Notes under the pieces: model-generated
Seen by the model: the letters and a program-made list of their open reading frames with translations, nothing else
What the model was told of the DNA's origin: nothing
The model's database searches: none
Shown here: positions 50,908-60,137 of the stretch, piece by piece
Layout of the letters: each line of letters opens with the position of its first letter
Numbering within the stretch: position 1 is the stretch's first letter
From: Mucilaginibacter sp.
GTDB lineage: Bacteria > Bacteroidota > Bacteroidia > Sphingobacteriales > Sphingobacteriaceae
Assembly: GCF_025362475.1 (NCBI RefSeq)
Contig: NZ_JANYGH010000007.1
Span: 1 to 64,000 of the forward strand
Direction of reading: 5' to 3'
DNA length: 64,000 nt
Made by a program: the position numbers and the translations under genes

Positions 50908-51321
50908 ATGGACAAATCAACGGAAGCTTCAGAAACGCTCTATCACGGTACTAAGGCAAATCTAAAAGATGGGGACCTTATTGAACCTGGTTTTAATTCA
51001 AACTATGGGCAAAGAAATAAGGCCAGGTTTGTTTACCTGACGGCCACCTTAGATGCTGCAACCTGGGGTGCAGAACTCGCTGCAGGCGAAGGACCTGGCA
51101 GAATCTATATAGTAGAACCAACCGGATTGTTTGAAGACGATCCCAATTTGACGGATAAGAAATTTCCGGGTAATCCCACCAGGTCATACCGCACTAAGAA
51201 TCCGCTTCGGGTGATTGGTGAAGTCGTGGATTGGAAAGGACATCCCCCGGAACAGCTTAATGCGATGAAAGATCACCTGGAGAAACTTAAGCAACAGGGT
51301 ATTGAGGCCATCGAGGACTAA
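50908..51321 (+). CDS. arr: NAD+-rifampin ADP-ribosyltransferase homologue (Arr)
   Basis: The 137-residue protein carries the Arr signature: YHGTKANLKDGDLIEPGF, the short loop YGQRNKARFVYLTATLDAATWGAELAAGEGPGRIYIVEPTG and RSYRTKNPLRVIGEVVDW. Arr transfers ADP-ribose from NAD+ to rifampin and blocks its action. Length matches the family. It is chromosomal, with no IS or integron next to it, so it appears to be an intrinsic gene. Activity is inferred from family membership. Confidence 0.9.
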   Translation: MDKSTEASETLYHGTKANLKDGDLIEPGFNSNYGQRNKARFVYLTATLDAATWGAELAAGEGPGRIYIVEPTGLFEDDPNLTDKKFPGNPTRSYRTKNPLRVIGEVVDWKGHPPEQLNAMKDHLEKLKQQGIEAIED

Positions 51322-51427
51322 AAAAAGGGAAATAAGGCAGGTAAATACTTAGTTATCTCGTCATTACCACTTTGCTAAAACTACGATGTTATAAGTTTGT
51401 AACAGCGATTGACTTATAATATTTCAA

Positions 51428-54400
51428 ATGGATACATATACTTTCCATGTTAATACCTACGACCTGGCTCTCTTTGGTACGATCTTTATCGCGCTCACTT
51501 TTGTCCTGCTTTTATGGTTCACCCCAAAAATAAACCAGGCTGCAAACCGGCTTTTGGCCCTGGCAATGGTTACGATTGTTTTGTGGATAGCCCGGATATT
51601 GGGTATCGACATCGGGCTGTCAACTTATATTACTAATTGGAGCCGGCTACCGCTGCAATTTTCGCTTGCTCTTGGTCCCCTTATTTTTTTTTTCGTGCTT
51701 AAAATAACCCGGCCGGAATATAAATTCCGGTCTAAGGATCTGCTGCATTTTAGTCCGTTGCTGCTGGAATTGGGTGCCCAGGCATTGGAAGTTAGGGATA
51801 GTATAAATACCGGTGCAGCTACTTATGAAACGCCGGCCTTTAAGCAACTGAACCCGGTATTGCAACTGCTGGCGTTTGTTTCCGTGGTAATTTACCTTTA
51901 CCTGGCTCACAGGCACATAGGAAGCTTTTACCAGCGGTTAAAATTTAATGGGGGTGACCGTTACCGCAACGAGTTACTATGGATTGATCGTTTGCTTACC
52001 GTATTCGGTATGCTATGGTTACTATGGATACCGTTTACAGCGGTTGACTATTTTTATTACCATGATAAATCAGGAGCACAGTATTATTTTCCTTTGTACC
52101 TTCTTTTCATATCCCTGATCATTTGGATTGCTGCGAAGAGTCATTTAAAAGCAGAAACTCCTGAGAAGACGGATACTACAGTAAAGCTATTATTACCGGC
52201 AGATCTGAAGCTAAAAGGATCCTGGTTAAAAATGGAAGTAAAGGAAAAAGGCCACTACCGGGATGCGGAGTTAAGCCTGAGCTCTCTTGCTGAAAAACTT
52301 GGATTGCATACCCATGAAGTATCCCGAATTATTAATACAGTTTTCAAAAAAAGCTTCAACGATTTTATCAATGAATACCGTGTTCGGGAGGTTGCCCTTA
52401 AAATGCAGAACCCATCCTATGATCATATCACGCTGCTTGGTATTGCTTACGAATCGGGCTTTAATTCACAAAGTAGTTTCCATCGTGTTTTTAAGCAATT
52501 TACAGGTGAAACCCCTTTGGAATATAAAAACCGTATTCAAAAAGTTCTCCCATCTTATAACTTGAGAGGTTTTACTCAGCATATGCCGCTAATATTGAGC
52601 CATGTAAACTCTCCGGGGTGGACACATGAAAAATTAACCGGCAGTCGTATGTTTAAAACTTATTTTAAAATTGCATTCCGCGGATTTTGGAGGCATAAGC
52701 TATTTACACTGATAAATATTATCGGTTTATCCATCGGTATAAGCGCTTTCCTGGTCATTTACCTTATTGTACACTACGATTTTACGTTTGATAAATTTCA
52801 CAAGGACAGCGACCGGATTTACCGCGTTGTTATGAATATATCATCTCAGGGGCATAAAATTTATTCGAGTGGCGGACCTGGCCCACTGGCGGATGCGATT
52901 AAAAGACAGGCCACAGGAATAGAGAAAATTACGCCGGTATATTCACTGTCGCCTCATTTTGTCTATATCGATAAAGATAAAAACGCACAAAAACGGTTCA
53001 AAGATCCGGACAGGATAACACTTGTCGATCAGCAATATTTTAAAATTTTTAATTATGCATGGCTTGCCGGCTCGTCGCAACACGCGCTTGATGCGCCCGG
53101 CCTGGTAGTGTTAACATCCCAACAAGCCAGGCTTTACTTCCCATCGTTATCCTATCATGAAATGATTGGTAAAGTAGTTATATATGATACCCTTAAGACA
53201 ACAGTCAGTGGTATAGTTGAAACGTTTACCGAAAATAGCGACTTTACCTTTCACGATTTTATTTCCTTTAGTACCGCCACAACTAATAAACATTTAGCTG
53301 ATGATCTGCATATAAACAATTGGGGCAGGTTTTCTTCGGCATCAGAGGTTTTTGTAAAGCTGGCGCCTGGCGCCCCGTTACCCGGGGTTGTAAAACAGAT
53401 CAATACCATTTTCAGGAAAAGTAATCCGCCGCGTGCCGAACAAAAAATGCCTGCACCCATCGTGGATCTGGCCTTGCAGCCATTGGATGATATTCACTTC
53501 AATCCCGACTACAATATTTTTAATTTCTCATGGCCAGCCAGCAAAACAACACTTTACGGATTATTGGCCAGCGCTATCTTTTTGTTGTTGCTGGCATGTA
53601 TCAATTATGTGAATTTAACTACCGCCCAGGCAGCCCAAAGGGCAAAAGAAATTGGGATCCGCAAAACTTTGGGTAGCAGCCGGATGCAATTAGTTGTTCA
53701 GTTTTTAGGCGAAACATTTTTTATAACATTCTTTGCGGTTTGCATATCGGTGTTGCTTGCCCCAATTATTTTAAAAATGTTTGCCGACGTTGTATCCCCC
53801 GATATTCATGCGAATATGCTGCAGCCGGATATCATACTCTTCCTGCTGATATTAACTATTGTGATAAGTACTTTGTCGGGTTTTTATCCCGCAGTTGTGT
53901 TATCGGGCTACAAGCCGGCATCGGTGCTAAAAAACCAGGTGCAGGGCAATAGTAATAAAATGCGGAACGCGTGGCTCCGTAAGTCGCTCACGGTTTCGCA
54001 GTTTGTCGTAGCCCAATTTTTTATAATGGCTACCATTTTGGTAAGCCAACAAATTTATTACGCCTTGCATAAAAACCTCGGGTTTAAAAAGGATGCCATC
54101 CTGGTTATTAATACACCCTGGCAAACCAGTAAGGCCAGCACCAACCTGGTATTGCTGAACGATTTTAGGTTGATGCCGCAGGTTGCCCTTGTGGGTTTGG
54201 GTAATGACCCACCTTCGGCTGATGCATTTAACAGGACGCGTATGACTTATAACGATGGAAAAAAACAAATTACAACAGAAGAAATAATAGTTAAGTCTGG
54301 TGATGAAAACTACATCAAAATATATCAGCTAAAATTGCTTGCCGGCAGAAACATAACCGAAGCCGACACCGGGAAAGCCATCATCATTAACAATACTTAC

Positions 54401-55123
54401 GCTAAGTTATTAGGGTTTACTAACCCCCATGAAGCTATCGGGAAGCAGTTGAGTTGGTTTGGTGGCCGAAATATTAGTATTATTGGCGTAGTTGCCGATT
54501 TTAATCAGCGGTCGCTGCATTCCACCATTTATCCATCAATCATAACATCAGGAAGTCCAATCCCCCGGCCAATGATGACCTTACATGTTAGTTTGAAACC
54601 TGAAACCGCAGGCGGTAGTGAGTGGAAAACCGCAATTACAAATATGGGAAAGGTTTGGAAGAAGGCTTATCCCGACGATGATTTCGATTGCCATTTTTAT
54701 GATGACACGATAGCCAGATTTTACGACGAAGAACAACACACATCAACCCTGCTTACCTGGGCAACGGGTCTCTCGATATTGATTAGCTGCCTCGGGCTGT
54801 TAGGACTTGCCATTTACACCACCAATCAACGAACAAAGGAAATAGGCATACGCAAAGTATTTGGCGCAAGCGTTGCGCAAATAGTAACCCTGCTATCAAC
54901 CGAACTGATATCGCTTATTTTATTGGCTTTTATCATAGTAACGCCGATTGCATGGTACGCCGTAAATAAATGGATGGAAAGCTTTGCTGACCACGTAGCT
55001 ATTAGCTGGTGGGTATTCGTTATCAGCGGCGCAGGGATGCTGCTAACAGGATTATTTACCTTAAGTTTCCGAACCATTAGGGCTGGCATGGCGAACCCGG
55101 TGAAGAGTTTGCGAAATGAATAA
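51428..55123 (+). CDS. AraC-type regulator fused to an FtsX-type ABC permease
   Basis: The 1231-residue protein joins two families. Residues 1-240 form about seven membrane helices (the sensor head of membrane-bound AraC regulators). Residues about 275-370 are an AraC DNA-binding domain with LAEKLGLHTHEVSRIIN and IAYESGFNSQSSFHRVFKQFTG. From Met408 (MFKTYFKIAFRGFWRHK) a MacB/FtsX-like permease follows, with periplasmic MacB_PCD parts and two permease modules (GIRKTLGSSRMQLV, and GIRKVFGASVAQIV). No separate start or stop lies between the parts. No ATPase gene is adjacent. A remnant of a second copy lies just downstream. Confidence 0.85.
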   Translation: MDTYTFHVNTYDLALFGTIFIALTFVLLLWFTPKINQAANRLLALAMVTIVLWIARILGIDIGLSTYITNWSRLPLQFSLALGPLIFFFVLKITRPEYKFRSKDLLHFSPLLLELGAQALEVRDSINTGAATYETPAFKQLNPVLQLLAFVSVVIYLYLAHRHIGSFYQRLKFNGGDRYRNELLWIDRLLTVFGMLWLLWIPFTAVDYFYYHDKSGAQYYFPLYLLFISLIIWIAAKSHLKAETPEKTDTTVKLLLPADLKLKGSWLKMEVKEKGHYRDAELSLSSLAEKLGLHTHEVSRIINTVFKKSFNDFINEYRVREVALKMQNPSYDHITLLGIAYESGFNSQSSFHRVFKQFTGETPLEYKNRIQKVLPSYNLRGFTQHMPLILSHVNSPGWTHEKLTGSRMFKTYFKIAFRGFWRHKLFTLINIIGLSIGISAFLVIYLIVHYDFTFDKFHKDSDRIYRVVMNISSQGHKIYSSGGPGPLADAIKRQATGIEKITPVYSLSPHFVYIDKDKNAQKRFKDPDRITLVDQQYFKIFNYAWLAGSSQHALDAPGLVVLTSQQARLYFPSLSYHEMIGKVVIYDTLKTTVSGIVETFTENSDFTFHDFISFSTATTNKHLADDLHINNWGRFSSASEVFVKLAPGAPLPGVVKQINTIFRKSNPPRAEQKMPAPIVDLALQPLDDIHFNPDYNIFNFSWPASKTTLYGLLASAIFLLLLACINYVNLTTAQAAQRAKEIGIRKTLGSSRMQLVVQFLGETFFITFFAVCISVLLAPIILKMFADVVSPDIHANMLQPDIILFLLILTIVISTLSGFYPAVVLSGYKPASVLKNQVQGNSNKMRNAWLRKSLTVSQFVVAQFFIMATILVSQQIYYALHKNLGFKKDAILVINTPWQTSKASTNLVLLNDFRLMPQVALVGLGNDPPSADAFNRTRMTYNDGKKQITTEEIIVKSGDENYIKIYQLKLLAGRNITEADTGKAIIINNTYAKLLGFTNPHEAIGKQLSWFGGRNISIIGVVADFNQRSLHSTIYPSIITSGSPIPRPMMTLHVSLKPETAGGSEWKTAITNMGKVWKKAYPDDDFDCHFYDDTIARFYDEEQHTSTLLTWATGLSILISCLGLLGLAIYTTNQRTKEIGIRKVFGASVAQIVTLLSTELISLILLAFIIVTPIAWYAVNKWMESFADHVAISWWVFVISGAGMLLTGLFTLSFRTIRAGMANPVKSLRNE

Positions 55124-55162
55124 ATTTATATTGCCCGTATCCCGTATCAGTTAACATATTAT

Positions 55163-55291
55163 TTGAAACCATATACGTTCCATATCACCCTTTATGACGC
55201 TGCATTCTTTGCAAAGATCTTAGTCGGGCCTAGGATTGCCGTTTTTTGTATAAAGATAAATAGTACGCATGTGATAAACTTTGACCTCTAA
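55163..55291 (+). pseudogene. Remnant of a second AraC-FtsX fusion gene
   Basis: A 42-residue frame begins (TTG) KPYTFHITLYDAAFFAKIL. It aligns with the start of the fusion protein ending 40 nt upstream, MDTYTFHVNTYDLALFGTIF. The match covers about 20 residues, then diverges and reaches a stop. The leftover probably represents the 5' end of a duplicated gene that was lost, next to the composite repeat at 55343. Confidence 0.65.
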
Positions 55292-55342
55292 TTTATTCAA
55301 AAAATTTATTTACTCCGATATTTTAAAGCCACGATCGTCTTT

Positions 55343-55580
55343 ATGTCCCCGCAGGGTCTCTCCAAAATTCTATTAAGTTAGGGAGTTAAGACCTCAGAGA
55401 GGTCTAAGCTTTGTAGAAAAAGCAAAAATGAAGCTCCGTGCCAGAGGTACGGAACCTTAGGTAGCGTACCTCTGGCACGCAAGACAATTTATTTATGTTT
55501 TTCTACAAAGCGTTTGCTCTCCTGGAGCAGGCAAAAACCTTAATTTAACACCATTAGAGATTTCCCGAGGTTCCCTGCGC
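55343..55580. repeat. TTTCTACAAAGC composite repeat, copy 2 (inverted order)
   Basis: AGACCTCAGAGAGGTCT, GTGCCAGAGGTACGG...GTACCTCTGGCACG and TGCTCTCCTGGAGCA occur in the opposite order to 50232-50445, with the same linkers CTTTGTAGAAAAAG and TTTTTCTACAAAGC. The outer flanks also match (ATTAAGTTA). The gap 55292-55626 shows no other gene. Confidence 0.85.
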
Positions 55581-55626
55581 TTGAGATCGGTCTCCTACGG
55601 CATTCAGCCCTGTGATTATTGAAATA

Positions 55627-57048
55627 TTACTTTTCGCCGCCCAATTCTTCGATAGTTCTTTTTGCCTTTTTTAAACGTATCTCCTTGTTTTTAGCAATAA
55701 GTTTTTCAGTAGCAAGCTTTTTAAGTTTGTGGTGCAGGGGTACCAGTAAGGCTGCTATAGCAACCAAAGCCAGTAGCATCAATGCCGGAGAATGATGAGT
55801 TAATTGCTCCAAAAATGGGTGAAATATTAAATTGATAAATTCAAAAAGAATCAATAGGGTAATCACCCCTAAAAACTCAATCCATTTTGAATTGGTGATA
55901 AAACTCCGGCTTAGTAATAAAAACAGGGTTGTAAAAATGAAAAGTCCGACAGCGATCAATGCATATTGGATATTTTCTTTTCGTTCCTGAGCAGCCAGTT
56001 TTTTCTCGGATGCGACCTCCCGCTGCCGCAATTGTTCGTTAAATTCCAGGTTTTGTAACCGGGTGATCTTATCAAGGCTGAATACGCTATCTCTTATACC
56101 GATCATTAACTGTTGGTATTTAAAAGCGCTGTCAATATTGTGTCTTTCGTTATACAGTTTTGACAGCAGGGTACTTGCGGCCAGTTGCTGAACAAGGTAA
56201 TGGTATTTTTTATCCATTAACAGACCCTTTGTTGCATAGTAAATAGCTGAGTCACGCTGATGATACCGGTCAAAATGTTCTGCAAATTCAAAATAAGACC
56301 TTGCAAGCAATCTGTGTTGATTTATTGCTGAATTTAGTTGAAAAGCCAGCCTGAAATAATCATCAGCCAGTTTTTCTTTACCCATTTTTGAATAAATGAT
56401 GCCCATTTCAGCATGGATACCCCCGCCTGTCACATTTTTATTATGATGCTTACTCATAATTATTGCCATGGATTCCTGCACATAGATAAAGGCAGAATCT
56501 AATATGCCGAGTTGCTCGTAAGCTTTTCCTTTGTCAATGATGGCGGCAAGTAATAGACCATTATCAGGCAGGTGCCTGGCCAAAGCTTCAGACTTTGAAT
56601 AATAATATATAGCTCGTCTGAAATTGCCTTCGTTCCTGTTAACAGCCGCTAATCCGTTGTAAATTTCGGCTACCAATATGGGGTCGCCAATAGTTTCTGC
56701 TTTGGCCAGTGCTTTAAAATAGGTCTCCTGGGCATCAGGATAATTTCCGGCATACCACAATTGGCCGGCCAGGAGAGCTAAAGCATCCACTTCAAAATCC
56801 GCCGGATAAATATTTCTATTTTTTATGCTTAGCAGCACTACCCGCTGCGCATAATATACCATTGAATCGGGATTAACATCCTGGTAGCTGGAGCTTTGAT
56901 CGGCTAAAATCTGCATCCTGTCACTGTCTGTTTTAGCGGCAGCCAGCTTTTGTTTCAAATCTGCGGTGGTGGCTATCTGTGCATAAGCGGCAAATACACC
57001 AAACGAAAAAATAATTGTAAATACATGTTTGATCTTTAGTACAGACAT
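55627..57048 (-). CDS. Secreted/membrane TPR protein without output domain
   Basis: From the ATG at 57048 this encodes 473 residues. The signal peptide (VFTIIFSFGVFAAYAQ) is followed by about six tetratricopeptide repeats (for example YNGLAAVNRNEGNFRRAIYYY) to about residue 300. A short coiled coil, two to three membrane helices and a charged C-terminal coiled coil (KLIAKNKEIRLKKAKRTIEELGGEK) follow. This is the layout of Bacteroidota TPR sensor kinases or LytTR regulators but lacks any kinase or DNA-binding domain. It could be a degraded receptor or act by protein contact. Confidence 0.8.
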   Translation of the reverse strand: MSVLKIKHVFTIIFSFGVFAAYAQIATTADLKQKLAAAKTDSDRMQILADQSSSYQDVNPDSMVYYAQRVVLLSIKNRNIYPADFEVDALALLAGQLWYAGNYPDAQETYFKALAKAETIGDPILVAEIYNGLAAVNRNEGNFRRAIYYYSKSEALARHLPDNGLLLAAIIDKGKAYEQLGILDSAFIYVQESMAIIMSKHHNKNVTGGGIHAEMGIIYSKMGKEKLADDYFRLAFQLNSAINQHRLLARSYFEFAEHFDRYHQRDSAIYYATKGLLMDKKYHYLVQQLAASTLLSKLYNERHNIDSAFKYQQLMIGIRDSVFSLDKITRLQNLEFNEQLRQREVASEKKLAAQERKENIQYALIAVGLFIFTTLFLLLSRSFITNSKWIEFLGVITLLILFEFINLIFHPFLEQLTHHSPALMLLALVAIAALLVPLHHKLKKLATEKLIAKNKEIRLKKAKRTIEELGGEK

Positions 57049-57075
57049 GGTTCGAATTACGTAAAAGCAGTGCAT

Positions 57076-57425
57076 TTTCCGTTGCTTTATTATGAGGTAT
57101 TATTTTGATGTAATGATCATTGTGATGTATAAAGATAAAGGTTATCAGTGACTTATGTTTTGTCTTGCATTTTATTTCTTGCTTTATTGAACTTTCGGAA
57201 ACAGCTTGATTTCTTTGTCAAGGCAAAAATAACAGTATTCTCCGCGGCTACCGAGCGAGCCAATGCTGTTACTACCACCAGGCAAACTCACAGCCCGCAC
57301 ACCCAATTGCCACGCCAATTTCACATTTATGTTAACCCAATGAGCAAATGACCCTGTGTTGACAGGTAAAATGAGCATTTGGCCTGTTTTGTATATAGAT
57401 TTGTTACATTGAATATCGAAACTCA
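57076..57425. other. Intergenic region, 350 bp
   Basis: Nothing convincing is coded here. TAGATTTG at 57396-57403 is a candidate -7 box for the START-domain gene, though the spacing to any TTTG upstream is poor. A minus-strand open frame at 57184-57426 looks random. Confidence 0.4.
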
Positions 57426-58079
57426 ATGAAAAACATGTACAAAAAACTAACCTTATTATTACTGCTGATAGTAAATGTTGCTTTAGCGCAGGGCGACGAA
57501 AACTGGGTGTTAAAAACCAATAACGATGGCGTAAAGATTTTTACCCGTAAAGTAGCCAATTCAAGCATTAAGGCCATAAAGGTGGAGTGCTCTTTTGATG
57601 CCACTCCTTCACAGTTGGTAGCGGTATTATTGGATGTAAAAAACAGTGAGGATTGGTTGTATCATACCTCATCAAACTATATTGTAAAGCAGGTGTCACC
57701 ATCGGAGTTATATTATTACTCGGTTGTAGAAGTGCCCTGGCCGGTACAAAACCGCGATTTTATTGCCCACATCAAGGTATCGCAGGATACCGAAACCAAG
57801 GTAATTACCATTGATGCCCCTTGCGTGGCCGATATGGTGCCCGTGAAACCTAAAACAGTACGTGTTGCCGATTCAAAAGGCAAATGGGTGATTACCCCTA
57901 TAAGCAAGCACCAGGTAAAAATTGTATATACGCTGCATGCCGATCCGGGAGGTAGTATTCCCGCATGGTTAAGCAATATGTTTGTAACACAAGGTCCGGC
58001 AGAAAGCTTTAAAAAGCTAAAGCTGCAATTACAAAAGCCGGCCTATAAAAATGTAAAGCTTGCTTTTATAGCAGAATAA
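57426..58079 (+). CDS. Secreted START domain protein
   Basis: The 217-residue product has a signal peptide (cut after about ALAQ) and a START/SRPBCC lipid-binding domain: ENWVLKTNNDGVKIFTRKV, SSNYIVKQVSPSELYYYSVVEVPWPVQNRDF and WVITPISKHQVKIVYTLHADPGGSIPAWLSNMF. In bacteria such secreted START proteins are thought to bind hydrophobic ligands. Its partner is unknown. It is a single-gene unit. Confidence 0.9.
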   Translation: MKNMYKKLTLLLLLIVNVALAQGDENWVLKTNNDGVKIFTRKVANSSIKAIKVECSFDATPSQLVAVLLDVKNSEDWLYHTSSNYIVKQVSPSELYYYSVVEVPWPVQNRDFIAHIKVSQDTETKVITIDAPCVADMVPVKPKTVRVADSKGKWVITPISKHQVKIVYTLHADPGGSIPAWLSNMFVTQGPAESFKKLKLQLQKPAYKNVKLAFIAE

Positions 58080-58116
58080 TTGCTGATTGTAAATGTTTAT
58101 TTCGCTGTGGTGGTAA

Positions 58117-58222
58117 GGCATGTAATGTGGCGTGCCGCTGGCACGCAAAAAATATTATTTTGTTTTGAGCTACAAAGCTTTGGCTCCTCTGGAGCGTGCG
58201 AATCTCAGCTCAATAATATTTA
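58117..58222. repeat. Partial TTTGTAG-type repeat, copy 3
   Basis: GTGCCGCTGGCACGC and CTACAAAGCTTTGGCTCC and CTCTGGAGCG echo parts of the repeats at 50232 and 55343. One hairpin is missing and the linker is mutated. Confidence 0.65.
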
Positions 58223-58269
58223 AGAGTAGTTAGTTGTCCTTTGTCCGGCATCCCTCATCCTTGTTTCAT

Positions 58270-58632
58270 CTAACGAAAACCCTCGTGAATAAAATAACTT
58301 TTGGTAACGGTGCGCATACGGCTTTTGAGCATAACGTTGAGTTTAAGGGTAGTTTTCCCGTTTCTTAGCAGGCCATCTTTTATAATCAACAATGCCTTTT
58401 TTACAAATAGCAGTTGATTTTTTTCGCCCTGCACGTAGGCAAAGGCAGTAAAATAATAATCCTCATTAAAGCGCGTAAGATCAATAGTGAGGCCGGTATG
58501 CAGATTGAGCCTAAACAGCTGCCTGGCGTTTTTGCCAGTAATGTTTTCGTTGGTTTTGGGGTTACTCATAACCCAATCTACCAGCCCGGCCTCTAAAACC
58601 GGGAAAATCTCGTTTAAATAAGCTTCGGCCAT
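58270..58632 (-). CDS. Hypothetical protein
   Basis: The 120-residue cytosolic protein shows no domain I recognise. The segments FNEDYYFTAFAYVQGEKNQLLFVKKALLIIKDG and TTLKLNVMLKSRMRTVTKSY are rich in beta-strand-like hydrophobic spacing. It is probably translated with the next upstream gene, which ends 2 nt before its start (58635), and the two may form one complex or be related in function. Confidence 0.65.
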   Translation of the reverse strand: MAEAYLNEIFPVLEAGLVDWVMSNPKTNENITGKNARQLFRLNLHTGLTIDLTRFNEDYYFTAFAYVQGEKNQLLFVKKALLIIKDGLLRNGKTTLKLNVMLKSRMRTVTKSYFIHEGFR

Positions 58633-58634
58633 GG

Positions 58635-58988
58635 CTATTCAAACAGGAACAGTTTCAACTCTTTTGTACATAGGCTGCTGCACCGGGGTATGGTTTGCAA
58701 ATAGTATTCTGTTTTAAGTACCCTGGTAAAAAAATAATCAACCGCGGCCTTAAAATGATCAATATTTACATCCGCGCTTATGGGTAGGTTTTGGGTATCA
58801 ATAGCCTCAAAAAGGTAGCTGCTATCTTTCACAAACACACCATCTTCAACGTACAACGTAGCCTCCAGCAAAGCCGAATTAGTTTCCTGCAGCGGCTTCC
58901 GGTTTTTTTTAACACTCATTTTAAACGGGTTATGCAACCGCTCTACAATGGTTAACCCGTCCTCTACCGTTATTGTGTACTCTTCCAT
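58635..58988 (-). CDS. Hypothetical protein
   Basis: The 117-residue product begins MEEYTITVEDGLTIVERLHNPFKMSVKKNRKPLQ and ends with CSSLCTKELKLFLFE. No signal or membrane segment is seen, and no domain is recognised. It forms a tight two-gene unit with the gene at 58270-58632 (gap 2 nt), so the pair may act together. Function cannot be given. Confidence 0.65.
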   Translation of the reverse strand: MEEYTITVEDGLTIVERLHNPFKMSVKKNRKPLQETNSALLEATLYVEDGVFVKDSSYLFEAIDTQNLPISADVNIDHFKAAVDYFFTRVLKTEYYLQTIPRCSSLCTKELKLFLFE

Positions 58989-59135
58989 TTGCCTTTGTAT
59001 TTAATAAAACAAAATTGCTAATAAAATTAGCAAAATAGCAAATGGAAAGAAAGTTTATTTTCCACAAAATGAAAACGGATTTTGGTTTTATTTCAGTTTC
59101 TCAATTCTATATATGGTCGTTGCCTGCGACAAAAA

Positions 59136-59711
59136 CTACTGATCATTTTGCCTGAATACCCTGATGGTTTTTAAATACCTGCCGTTGTAATAGGAGTTAA
59201 AAGGCGTTTCGGTTACGCCCTGGGCCTTGCCGGATGTGGAATGTAAAAAAGTGAGCGTTTTACCTGCGCTTACTTTTAAGATACCCATATGCCCCGGCAC
59301 CCGCAGCGCGCTGTCGAGGCCGGTGAAAAGCACCAGGTCGCCGGTTTTGGCCTGGGCAATGGGAATCTGCCGGTTTACATATGTAAAATCAACCGAGCGC
59401 CGGGGTACAGCAATATTGAAATGGTTAAAAACATAGGTAATATAGCCAGAGCAATCAAAGCCACGGGCAGGATCAGTAGAGGCATACAGGTAAGGGATAC
59501 CCTGCAGGCTTTGGGCAAATGCAATTAGTTGAGCCGGTGTTGTACTCCCGGTAACTACTCGGGTTACAAAACCGGCGCTGTCGGGTGGCGGGGGCGACAG
59601 GGTATCACGGCGTAATCCGCTCGCCGAACCAATCACCAACGCCTCTTTGCCACAACCATGGCAGCCGCTCAATGCCACAGCAACAATAAATAACAAAGCC
59701 AGGTACCGCAT
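59136..59711 (-). CDS. NlpC/P60 family lipoprotein (C40 peptidase)
   Basis: The 191-residue product has a lipoprotein signal ending ALSGC (Cys17). An NlpC/P60 domain follows with Cys87 in FDCSGY, His141 in GHMGIL and His157 in LHSTSG as catalytic residues. Such cysteine peptidases cut the peptide stem of peptidoglycan near gamma-D-Glu-diamino acid bonds. It is anchored in the outer or inner membrane and acts on the cell wall. Single gene. Confidence 0.92.
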   Translation of the reverse strand: MRYLALLFIVAVALSGCHGCGKEALVIGSASGLRRDTLSPPPPDSAGFVTRVVTGSTTPAQLIAFAQSLQGIPYLYASTDPARGFDCSGYITYVFNHFNIAVPRRSVDFTYVNRQIPIAQAKTGDLVLFTGLDSALRVPGHMGILKVSAGKTLTFLHSTSGKAQGVTETPFNSYYNGRYLKTIRVFRQNDQ

Positions 59712-59758
59712 ACAGGGTACTACATGCTTATGGCTTTAAATGTTTCTGCTTTCAGTTT

Positions 59759-60133
59759 TTATATAGATTGGGGTGGTAATCCATCAATAAAAGCGTATAA
59801 CTTTTGTATTCGCCCATCCTTAAGCACTACCACATCCTGCCCTGTGACAGTATCTGGTTTATCCGGAGGCCCAAAATGCCAAAATATGCTGGCAATATGG
59901 TGGTGACTATTCACTGCACCCGCAGGCGTAAATACAAATCCCGGATTTTTGCTTTGCAGTTCATCAATAAAATGGTCAAGCTCCCGGGCGCCGGCAAAGA
60001 GTGAAAACGGGTCAATAAATTCCACATCGTTGGTGTAAATTTCCGCTATGCCGCTTTTGCGTTTTTCCGCATCGGTTTCGCTCCATATTTCCAAATGCTT
60101 TTTAAGCAATTGTTCTGCTGTCAGGGTTGCCAT
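59759..60133 (-). CDS. NTF2-like/SnoaL-type protein
   Basis: The 124-residue cytosolic protein has the NTF2-like cone fold: LLKKHLEIWSETDAEKRKSGIAEIYTNDVEFIDPF and GPPDKPDTVTGQDVVVLKDGRIQKLYAFID. It lies 4 nt downstream of the ABM monooxygenase-like gene and probably belongs to the same transcript. It may bind or alter a small hydrophobic molecule; the substrate is unknown. Confidence 0.88.
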   Translation of the reverse strand: MATLTAEQLLKKHLEIWSETDAEKRKSGIAEIYTNDVEFIDPFSLFAGARELDHFIDELQSKNPGFVFTPAGAVNSHHHIASIFWHFGPPDKPDTVTGQDVVVLKDGRIQKLYAFIDGLPPQSI

Positions 60134-60137
60134 TGTA

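Noticed and set aside
52649..55123. Separate ABC permease gene starting at Met408 of the fusion protein
   Set aside because: The frame is continuous with the AraC part and no ribosome-binding or promoter signal is obvious before this Met. A second internal product is possible but not supported.
57184..57426. Minus-strand open frame of 80 codons upstream of the START gene
   Set aside because: No family is recognised and the composition looks random. It overlaps the likely promoter region of the START gene.
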